In this document: positions 41,574-48,429 of the stretch, in pieces
Numbering within the stretch: the first letter of the stretch is position 1
Layout: the number at the start of each line of letters is the position of its first letter
DNA from: CAZEJS01 sp964512645
GTDB taxonomy: Bacteria; Actinomycetota; Geothermincolia; Fen-727; Anoxymicrobiaceae
NCBI GenBank assembly: GCA_964512645.1
Contig: CAZEJS010000023.1
Span: 1-49,838 of the forward strand
Reading direction: 5' to 3'
Length of the DNA: 49,838 bases
Notes under the pieces: model-generated
Told to the model about the DNA's origin: nothing
The model's input: the letters and a program-made list of their open reading frames with translations, nothing else
The model's database searches: none
Translations under genes and position numbers: made by a program

Positions 41574-42785
41574 TTGAGTCCCCAGGATAACCGGAAACCC
41601 GGGCCGCCCCGGATAGCCGCGACCGAGCAGATGAAGCAGCTCATCACCAACTACTACATCGAGGCGAAGACAACCCAGGAGAAGCCGATCTGCTGGATCA
41701 CCAGCGGCGGGCCGGTGGAGTTCCTCATCGCGATGGGGGTCATCCCCGTCTACCCGGAAAACCACGGGGCGATGTGCGGCGCGGCGAAGGTGGCGGTGGG
41801 CCTCGCCGAGGTGGCCGAGGGGATGGGGTTCTCCCCCGACCTCTGCTCGTACGCGCGGCTGGACATCGGGGGCGTGGCCACCCAGGGAGGCGCCATCCCC
41901 GGCGGGCTGCCGAAGCCGGACTTCCTGCTGTGCTGCAACAACATCTGCGGCACGGTGGTGAAGTGGTACGAGGAGCTGTCGCGCACCTGGGGCGTCCCGA
42001 TGTTCCTCTTCGACACTCCGTTCATCCACGGGAGCAGGCCGGAGCACGCCACCGAGTACGTGAAGGCGCAGTGCCTCGAGCTCGTAGCGTTCCTGGAGGA
42101 ACACACCGGGAAGAAGTGGTCCGACGAGCGGTTCGAGGAAGTGGCGATGCTGTCTGTGGAAGGGGTGGACCTGTGGAAGGAGGTTTTGAAGACCGCCGAA
42201 AGCAGGCCGTCACCGTTCACCTGCTTCGACGCCTTCATCCACATGGCCCCGATAGTGACGCTCCGCGGGACCCGGGAGGTTGTCGATTACTACCGGCTGC
42301 TGCGCGACGAGATGCGGGCGCGCGTGGAGAACGGCATCGGCGCCGTGGCCGACGAGAAGTACCGGCTGATATGGGACAACATACCGATATGGTACGCGAT
42401 GCGGAGCCTCGGCAACCTGTTCGCCGACAACGGCGCCTGCCTGGTCGCCGACACATACACCACCGCGTGGGCGGTGGACATAAGGATAGACGACCCGCTC
42501 ACCAGCATGGCCGACGCCTACACCAAGGTCTACCTGAACATCTCCATCGACCTCATGCTCGAGCAGCTCGCCGCCCTCATGGAGCGGTTCTCCGCCGACG
42601 GCCTGGTGATGCACTCCAACCGTTCCTGCAAGCCCTACTCGCTGGGGCAGTACGACCTGTCCCGCGCCATCACCGAGAAGACCGGAAAGCCCGCGCTGAT
42701 TATCGAGGCGGACATGACCGATTCCCGCGCCTACTCCGAGGCGCAGACCCGCGAGCGCGTGGAAGCTTTCATCGAGTCTCTGTAG
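41574..42785 (+). CDS. 2-hydroxyacyl-CoA dehydratase / benzoyl-CoA reductase-type subunit (BcrB/HgdA-like)
   Basis: A 403-residue partner of the preceding subunit. ICWITSGGPVEFLIAMGVIP, MCGAAKV, CSYARLDIG and LLCCNNICGTVVKWYEEL carry the N-terminal cysteine motifs, and VMHSNRSCKPYSLGQYD followed by IIEADMTDSRAYSEAQ is the family's C-terminal signature. The two subunits together would form the catalytic heterodimer. It begins at TTG 41574, with GGGAGG 7 nt upstream, 14 bp after the first subunit. The conserved double-cysteine stretches suggest a low-potential cluster in each subunit. Confidence 0.9.
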   Translation: MSPQDNRKPGPPRIAATEQMKQLITNYYIEAKTTQEKPICWITSGGPVEFLIAMGVIPVYPENHGAMCGAAKVAVGLAEVAEGMGFSPDLCSYARLDIGGVATQGGAIPGGLPKPDFLLCCNNICGTVVKWYEELSRTWGVPMFLFDTPFIHGSRPEHATEYVKAQCLELVAFLEEHTGKKWSDERFEEVAMLSVEGVDLWKEVLKTAESRPSPFTCFDAFIHMAPIVTLRGTREVVDYYRLLRDEMRARVENGIGAVADEKYRLIWDNIPIWYAMRSLGNLFADNGACLVADTYTTAWAVDIRIDDPLTSMADAYTKVYLNISIDLMLEQLAALMERFSADGLVMHSNRSCKPYSLGQYDLSRAITEKTGKPALIIEADMTDSRAYSEAQTRERVEAFIESL

Positions 42786-42801
42786 AAGAGGGGGCAGGGG
42801 C

Positions 42802-43956
42802 ATAAAGGACGAGCTGGAGCGGCTGGAGCTGCCGGCGGAGACCGACTTCTACGTCCTGGAGCGCGGCGGCGACGCGCCGGTGCTGCGCGAAAAGAGGCGC
42901 GACCTCCTGGGAGCGCGGCCGAGGGTCTACGCCTGCGAGATGGACGAGTCGGTCCCGGGATCGGTAGCGGGGGCGATCGCCAGGCTGCAACTCGACGAGC
43001 GGCTGGGAGGCGGGCGGCCGGTGGCCGTCAAGGTCAACCTCGGCGGCGGGATAGCCGGGGTGCCCTCGTCATTCTCGGACCCCCTCGTAGTCGAAGGAGT
43101 CATCGACGCGGTGCGCGCCGCCGGCGGGCGTCCTTTCGTCTGCGAGGCGAACATGAGGACGCTGACCATGGACCAGGGGCTCCTGGCCAGGCGCGCCCTC
43201 TACCCGCTGCTGGTGCGGAAAGGCGTCGACTTCGTCAACCTGTCGGAGCTCCCTTCGGCCGCGTTCGTCCCTCTGGGCTGGCGCGGCGCGTTGAGCCTTC
43301 CGCGGGCGCTGCTGCACCCCGGCGTGGGGGTGGTGAGCGTGCCCGCCCTCAAGCACCACTGGGAGTGCGGGGTGACCCTTGCGGCCAAGAACATGTACGG
43401 CGCGATAGCGGAGAGGCAGAAGAGCCTTTTCCACCGTGGGGGCGCCATCGACGAGACGGTGGCGGCCGCCGCGCGTGCGATCGCTCCCGACCTCTCGGTG
43501 CTGGCACACCGCCAGGTCGGCGGCAGGCTCGGTCCCCACTTCTGCGTGCCGATCGACTTCGGGTACTGCGTCGTTTCCGACAGCTTCCTGGCGGCGGACC
43601 GCGCGGGCTGCGATTTCATGGGCGTGGACTGGAGGATGGTGAAGCACCTCCAGATCAATTGCGGGGGAAGGGAGATCACCTTCGAGAAGCTGAACGGGTC
43701 GGTGGAGATAGACGACCTTACCCGCGAGAGGATCGCCCGCACGGCCATCGGCCCTCGTGAGGTGCGGTTCTGGCGCGCGCTCCTTTACCCGCAGTACTTC
43801 GTGGGGCACCGGGCCCAGTACAGGTACATACCGCGGTTCGAGGCCCTGGGGACATGGGCCAACTGGCTGGCGTTCCACACCCGCGGCGACGCCTGGCCCT
43901 CAGTCTGGCGCCCCAGGTGGCGCGGGAACGTCCGGCCCCCCCCTCCCGCCGATTGA
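42802..43956 (+). CDS. DUF362-domain protein, probably starting at a non-standard codon
   Basis: A DUF362 protein of 358-384 residues: VAVKVNLGGG, ALKHHWECGVTLAAKNMYG and DFMGVDWRMVKHLQI are family features, and no ferredoxin domain is attached. The first ATG/GTG/TTG is GTG 42880, but the 25 codons before it all end in G or C and encode a plausible helix-rich start (KDELERLELPAETDFYV), so coding appears to begin earlier. An ATA at 42802, preceded by GGGGGCAGGGG, or a CTG just after, is likely. It is the last gene of the dehydratase operon and overlaps the convergent methyltransferase by 57 bp. Its role is unknown. Confidence 0.75.
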   Translation: MKDELERLELPAETDFYVLERGGDAPVLREKRRDLLGARPRVYACEMDESVPGSVAGAIARLQLDERLGGGRPVAVKVNLGGGIAGVPSSFSDPLVVEGVIDAVRAAGGRPFVCEANMRTLTMDQGLLARRALYPLLVRKGVDFVNLSELPSAAFVPLGWRGALSLPRALLHPGVGVVSVPALKHHWECGVTLAAKNMYGAIAERQKSLFHRGGAIDETVAAAARAIAPDLSVLAHRQVGGRLGPHFCVPIDFGYCVVSDSFLAADRAGCDFMGVDWRMVKHLQINCGGREITFEKLNGSVEIDDLTRERIARTAIGPREVRFWRALLYPQYFVGHRAQYRYIPRFEALGTWANWLAFHTRGDAWPSVWRPRWRGNVRPPPPAD

Positions 43957-44676
43957 GCCGGGGTGCCCCTTCAGCGCGGTGATGATCCTGATCCCGAACT
44001 CGTCGGGAGGCACCGACGTTACTTCGATCCCGCCGAAACCGCTGTCGGCGAGGAGCCCGCGCCAGGCATCGACCGTGGTCAGGTACTCGCCCTCGGAGTT
44101 GATGTCGGCGGGGAGCGTGGACAGCATCACCTGCATCATGTCGAAGGCCCCGTGGTCCAGGCAGTAGAGCGCCACGCCCACCATCTTGTCGACGATGTCC
44201 CTGACCCTGACGGGGTCCCGGATATCGCCGTCGACGTCGCAGAACATGTCCGCGTACACCAGCGTTCCGCCCGGGGCCAGCACGCGGGCGATCTCCCGGG
44301 CGCAGTCCCTGCGGCTTTCCGGCGGCACGTGATGCAGGGCCAGGTGGGAGAGGACGAAGTCGAAGCCGCCGTCCTCCGCGGGAATCGCCAGGGAGTCTCC
44401 CTCCCGCACCTCGACCGCGCCGAGGGAAGCGAACCTCCCCCCGCACTTCTTTCGCATTCCCGCCGAAGGGTCTACCGCAACCACCGAAATCGGCGTCCCT
44501 TCCAGCCTCCTCAGCAGCGAGGCGGTCACGTTTCCGGTGCCGCAGCCGAGATCGAGCACCCTTACGCCGTCCCGCTCGGCGGCGACGGATATCATCCTCT
44601 CTATCGTGTCCACGTACAGCGGGTTCTCCAGGAATACCCTGTCGTAGTCCTCGGAGAAGTCGTCCCAGTCGGCCAT
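43900..44676 (-). CDS. Class I SAM-dependent methyltransferase
   Basis: A 258-residue methyltransferase of the Rossmann type. Motif I VLDLGCGTGNVTASLL, the acidic end of strand 2 (VVAVDPSAGM), FDFVLSHLALHHVP and LAPGGTLVYADMF are standard. The ATG at 44676 has AAAGGA about 5 nt upstream. The last 20 or so residues are a proline- and glycine-rich tail that overlaps the 3' end of the convergent DUF362 gene, and may be a dispensable extension from loss of an earlier stop. Acceptor unknown; a ubiquinone/menaquinone- or small-molecule-type enzyme is possible. Confidence 0.88.
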   Translation of the reverse strand: MADWDDFSEDYDRVFLENPLYVDTIERMISVAAERDGVRVLDLGCGTGNVTASLLRRLEGTPISVVAVDPSAGMRKKCGGRFASLGAVEVREGDSLAIPAEDGGFDFVLSHLALHHVPPESRRDCAREIARVLAPGGTLVYADMFCDVDGDIRDPVRVRDIVDKMVGVALYCLDHGAFDMMQVMLSTLPADINSEGEYLTTVDAWRGLLADSGFGGIEVTSVPPDEFGIRIITALKGHPGSIGGRGGPDVPAPPGAPD

Positions 44677-44831
44677 GGCGTTCCTTTCGTTTGCGGTCTC
44701 CTAAATGATGTCAGTCATCCGCTTTTCAGTAAACCGCTCCTGACGCGCGCGGCCTGGCGGGTGTGCCTTCCCTCCGGCGTGATCGGGCCGGAAGGGCGCC
44801 GACCGTCGGGGCGTGCCGTCGCGCCGACTGG

Positions 44832-44837
44832 TATCAT
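44832..44837 (+). promoter_or_regulatory. -10 box of a leaderless NUDIX message
   Basis: TATCAT ends 6 nt before the GTG start at 44844, which has no ribosome site, so transcription would begin at the start codon. The -35 region is not obvious. Confidence 0.45.
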
Positions 44838-44843
44838 CGGCCC

Positions 44844-45245
44844 GTGAGAGATCTACCGACGACAAGAGTGACCGCGGCCATCATCCGTCGGGACGGCTTC
44901 GTTCTCGTTGCCCGGCGTCCCCCGGGCGGGAGGCACCCCGGCCGCTGGGAGTTCCCCGGCGGCAAAGTCGAGCCCGGGGAATCGCTCGAGGAGTGCGTGC
45001 TCAGGGAGCTCGAGGAAGAGCTGGGGGTGCGGGCGCGGGTGCTCGGGAGGCTCGCCGAAGCGGGGCATTCGTACCCGGACATGGAGGTGGAGCTCGTCGC
45101 GCTGGAGTGCGAGATCATCGGCGGGACGCCGGCCGATATCGAATGCGCGGCCCACGCCTGGGTCCGCCCGGAGGAGCTCCCCGCCTACGACCTCCTGGCG
45201 CCGGACAGGGTGCTGGCCCGAAAGATATTCGGGGTGGCCGTCTGA
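44844..45245 (+). CDS. NUDIX hydrolase, MutT-like
   Basis: A 133-residue NUDIX pyrophosphohydrolase. The NUDIX box GGKVEPGESLEECVLRELEE then ELG is complete (GX5EX7REUXEEXGU), with RRPPGGRHPGRWEFPGGK before it as in 8-oxo-dGTPases and CTP pyrophosphohydrolases. It likely sanitises oxidised or non-canonical nucleoside triphosphates. The start GTG at 44844 lacks a ribosome site; TATCAT ends 6 nt before it, which suggests a leaderless message. It is divergent from the methyltransferase gene. Confidence 0.9.
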   Translation: MRDLPTTRVTAAIIRRDGFVLVARRPPGGRHPGRWEFPGGKVEPGESLEECVLRELEEELGVRARVLGRLAEAGHSYPDMEVELVALECEIIGGTPADIECAAHAWVRPEELPAYDLLAPDRVLARKIFGVAV

Positions 45246-45333
45246 GCGACGCCCGGGCGGCGCCTGGAAGCCGCCGATTGTCCCGAGGCCCCCATTTATC
45301 AGCCGGAAGCGGGGTCCGCTCCGCCCGCGGCGC

Positions 45334-46545
45334 TTAGAGCAGGGACTTGTTGGAAAGCTCGACGGCGCTGTCGATCTGGTCCTTGAGTATCGGCGGAAGG
45401 CCCTCGATGTCCACGTGCATGAACCCCCGGACGATCGTCGCCACCGCGTCGTCCTCGGAGAGCCCCCGGGCCATCAGGTACTCCACCTCGGCGCGGGCGA
45501 TCTTGCCGACGGCCGCTTCGTGGGACATCTCCACGCCCTCGACCCGGCCGTCGAGCTCGGGGATGGCGTAGATGCGCCCCCCGCCTTTGAGGATCATGCC
45601 TTTGCACTCCAGGTGCGCCTTGACGCCTTCCACTTCGCCGACCAGCAGGCCGCGGTTGATTATCTCGCCGCCCGTCGTGATCGAGCGGGCTATCATCTCG
45701 CAGCGGGTCCCGGGGGCGGACAGCACCGCCCTCGAGCCCACGTCCATGTGCGTGCCCGGCCCCGCCATCAGCACCGAGTTGAACCGGGCGGTGGCGCCCT
45801 CCCCCTCGAGGTAAGCGCTGGGGAAGAGCTGCAGCGAGTTCACCGGCTGGAGGCAGATGTAGTTGTTGAGGAACACCCCGTTCTCTCCGATGCGGACGCC
45901 GCTGCGGGGGCGGACGGCGATGTTCTCGGCCCAGTTGTGGATCATCGAGAACGTTATTTTCGCGTTCTTCTTGACGTAGAACTCGCTGACCCCGATGTGC
46001 AGGCCGGACAGCTCCGGGGAGTCCGTGGCGCATCCGGTGATGATGTGGAGCTCCGAACCCTCTTCGGCTATCACGATGTTGTGGACGTTCTGGCTGATCG
46101 ACGCCGCCTTCAGATACAGGCACGCCTGCACCGGGAAGACGCTCTTCGCTCCCGGCAGGGCGCGTATGAAGTAGCCGTCCTGGAAGTTGAGTTCGGCGCT
46201 GGCGGTGTATTTGTCGGCATCGACCCGGACGAGCTGCCAGAGGTACTCCTCCAGCCACGGGTACATCTCCAGGGCGGCGCGGGTGGACTGGACTTCGATG
46301 CCCTCCTGGGTCGGAGCGGCGTGGATCACCGAGCTGTCCACCTGGATGAAGGATCCCGAGCGCTCGGCCCCGGTCACGTCGACGCCGGCGTTCAGCAGCC
46401 GCTCCCGGTCGACCTCGGTTATCTCCTCCAGGGGCCTGGCCCCGTACTCCGGAGCGTCGAGCGTGTACTCCTCCAGGCTGATGTCCGGCCCGAACTCCGC
46501 CCGCTTTTCCTTCGCCTCTTCGGCTCTGTCCTTTATCTCTGACAA
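45334..46545 (-). CDS. SufB/SufD-family Fe-S cluster assembly protein
   Basis: A 403-residue SufB/D protein with the beta-helix scaffold core: SVFPVQACLYLK, NIVIAEEGSELHIITGCA, HIGVSEFYVKKNAKITFSMI, and SHEAAVGKIARAEVEYLMARGLSEDDA near the C-terminus. It pairs with SufC to build [4Fe-4S] clusters. SufC ends 13 bp inside this gene, so translation is coupled. I start it at TTG 46545, with GAGGGG about 8 nt upstream. No separate second SufB/D paralogue, SufS or SufU is seen, so the operon is of the minimal SufBC type found in many anaerobes. SufB and SufD roles are not separated. Confidence 0.9.
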   Translation of the reverse strand: MSEIKDRAEEAKEKRAEFGPDISLEEYTLDAPEYGARPLEEITEVDRERLLNAGVDVTGAERSGSFIQVDSSVIHAAPTQEGIEVQSTRAALEMYPWLEEYLWQLVRVDADKYTASAELNFQDGYFIRALPGAKSVFPVQACLYLKAASISQNVHNIVIAEEGSELHIITGCATDSPELSGLHIGVSEFYVKKNAKITFSMIHNWAENIAVRPRSGVRIGENGVFLNNYICLQPVNSLQLFPSAYLEGEGATARFNSVLMAGPGTHMDVGSRAVLSAPGTRCEMIARSITTGGEIINRGLLVGEVEGVKAHLECKGMILKGGGRIYAIPELDGRVEGVEMSHEAAVGKIARAEVEYLMARGLSEDDAVATIVRGFMHVDIEGLPPILKDQIDSAVELSNKSLL

Positions 46546-47255
46546 GTGAGACACCCCTCGTATCCGCGTTCTCTTATCCCCTCGAGGATCTCGTGCGGGT
46601 TCCCGGTGCACCATATCGTGCGGTTGACCAGCACGCACCCCTTGTCCGCCTCCACGTAGTCCAGGATGTACCCGGAATGGGTGATGATGAGCCCCGATTT
46701 GCGCCGGTGCTTGTGCAGGTCTTTCTGGAGCAATCCCCGTATCGACCTGCCGATGAGATCTATGTTGACCAGGTCCACGCCGGACTCGGGCTCGTCCAGC
46801 AGCACCAGGTCGGGGTCCTGGACCATCAACTGGAGTATCTCCGCGCGCTTGAGTTCGCCGCCGGAGAACCCCTGGTTGATGTCGCGGTCGAGGAACTTCT
46901 CGAAGTTCAGCGACCTCGCGAGCTCCTCCATGTCCCTGTTGTCCCGTTCGATCAGCTCCAGAAGCTCCTTGAGGCGCAGCCCGGTGATGGTGGGCGGCCG
47001 CTGGAACATAATCCCGATGCCCCGCCTGGCTCTCTCGTCGGTGGGCAGGTGGGTGATGTCCTCGCCCTTGAACAGGATCCTCCCGCTCTCGACCTTGTAG
47101 TCCCCCAGTCCCATTATGGCCATCAGCAGGGACGTCTTCCCCGAGCCGTTCTCCCCGAAGAGCATCCTGGTCTCGCCTTCGGCGATGCTTATGCTGACGT
47201 TCTCCAGCAGCGTCCTGTTGTCGATGGACACCGTAAGGTTTTCAACTTCCAGCAT
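46533..47255 (-). CDS. sufC: Fe-S cluster assembly ATPase SufC
   Basis: A 240-residue ABC-type ATPase of the SUF system. Walker A GENGSGKTSLL, the Q loop, the signature FSGGELKRAEILQ, Walker B LVLLDEPESGVD and the H-loop ITHSG are all intact. It energises the SufB/D scaffold encoded next, which it overlaps by 13 bp. The ATG at 47255 has GGAG 6 nt upstream. A minus-strand TATAAT (47300-47295) lies 40 bp upstream and is a candidate -10 box. Together with the Nfu gene, it supplies Fe-S clusters for the Fe-S enzymes of this region. Confidence 0.95.
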   Translation of the reverse strand: MLEVENLTVSIDNRTLLENVSISIAEGETRMLFGENGSGKTSLLMAIMGLGDYKVESGRILFKGEDITHLPTDERARRGIGIMFQRPPTITGLRLKELLELIERDNRDMEELARSLNFEKFLDRDINQGFSGGELKRAEILQLMVQDPDLVLLDEPESGVDLVNIDLIGRSIRGLLQKDLHKHRRKSGLIITHSGYILDYVEADKGCVLVNRTIWCTGNPHEILEGIRERGYEGCLTCQR

Positions 47256-47294
47256 CTCCGGCTCCTTTTTCGCACTGCTGCGGCCTCTCGACGC

Positions 47295-47300
47295 ATTATA
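47295..47300 (-). promoter_or_regulatory. -10 box of the suf operon
   Basis: A perfect minus-strand TATAAT 40 bp upstream of the SufC ATG. No clear -35 hexamer is visible. Confidence 0.4.
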
Positions 47301-47421
47301 TTAACACCGCGCCCGCGGTGGTGCGCGGCTTGCCGCCCGCCGGGGAAAGGGGACCCGCTCGCGGCAGGCCTTCCCGGCGGCGGTCGGGCTCACGGCGGCG
47401 GGAGTCCGCCATCCGGCGGGG

Positions 47422-48186
47422 TTACACCGAGGCCATGAACGAAGCGATGGCGCCGGTGACATCCTCCGGTTTCTCCACCGGGGAGAGGTGCCCGGCGTCT
47501 TCCACCTGTGCCAGGGTGGAACGCCCGATGGCCTCCGCGAGGAACGTTCCGTATTTCGGCGGGGTCAGCCTGTCGTCGGAGGCGGTCAGCACCAGCACGG
47601 GCGCCTCGATGCGGTGGAGTTCCCCCATGACGTCGAAGGCGTCGCAGGCTTTGAAGTCCCCCAGCGTCACCTCCGGCGGGCAGGCACGCATCGCCTCGAC
47701 CGCCGCCCGCACCTTCCTGGGGTCCGTCTTCTCCGAGGCCCCTGCGGAGTACATGCCGGCCAGGAAACCGTCGTAGTCGTTCTCGATCGTCTCCAGTATC
47801 AGCGGGTTGACCCGCAGGCGGGCCCCGGAGTTCACCAGGATACCCGCGGCGTAGCGCCCGGGGTGGTCGATCAGCAGCCGGAGAACGATGGCGCCCCCCA
47901 GGCTGTGGCCGCAGATGATCGCGTTCTCCGCGCCGACGGCATCGATGAAACCGCCAACCGCCCCGGCGTAGGCGCCTACGTCGCGCATGCCCTCACCGGC
48001 GCTGCTGCCGTGTCCCGGGAGGTCCGGCGCCAGCGTGTTGGCGACCCCGGCGAGTCCCCGGACCTGGGCGTGCCACAGGTCGCCCGACCCCCCGGAGCCG
48101 TGTACGAACACCACCGTGGGCAGGCCGGGGTCCGCTGGCCACGATCCGGCCCTGAAAGCGAGCCCGCCCGCCTGGAGCTTTTTCAC
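47422..48186 (-). CDS. Alpha/beta hydrolase
   Basis: A 254-residue alpha/beta hydrolase. The oxyanion loop VVFVHGSGGSGDLWHAQ, the nucleophile elbow CGHSLGGAIV, the acid in TASDDRLTP and the histidine in EDAGHLSPVEKP form a full triad. The GHSLGG pattern and the loop sequences are typical of esterase/lactonase or carboxylic-ester hydrolases such as MhpC/BphD-like enzymes. The start is GTG 48186, with GGAGG 7 nt upstream. Function unassigned. Confidence 0.85.
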   Translation of the reverse strand: MKKLQAGGLAFRAGSWPADPGLPTVVFVHGSGGSGDLWHAQVRGLAGVANTLAPDLPGHGSSAGEGMRDVGAYAGAVGGFIDAVGAENAIICGHSLGGAIVLRLLIDHPGRYAAGILVNSGARLRVNPLILETIENDYDGFLAGMYSAGASEKTDPRKVRAAVEAMRACPPEVTLGDFKACDAFDVMGELHRIEAPVLVLTASDDRLTPPKYGTFLAEAIGRSTLAQVEDAGHLSPVEKPEDVTGAIASFMASV

Positions 48187-48338
48187 CCGGGAACCTCCCT
48201 TCCTGTTCGCCCGCGGGGGATGCCGGTTCGCCCGCCGGCGGAACAGGAGCCCGCTCCTTGAGCGCCCCGGGAAAACCCGCCCCAGTGTAGCACGGCCGCT
48301 TTCAGCCGGGGACATCCCCCCGCTCGTGCGGTGTGGGG

Positions 48339-48359
48339 TATCACCGGATTGTGGTGATA
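48339..48359. promoter_or_regulatory. Inverted repeat overlapping a -10 box, candidate operator
   Basis: TATCACC (48339-48345) and GGTGATA (48353-48359) are perfect inverted arms with a 7-nt spacer. A TAGAAT -10-like box (48358-48363) overlaps the right arm, 67 bp before the beta-propeller gene. A repressor bound here would block it. Confidence 0.45.
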
Positions 48360-48429
48360 GAATTGTACGCGTGTCTTGAAATGCTCCGGGTGCGGCGGGA
48401 GCGCACCGCGCGTAAGTAGGGAGGCGCTG

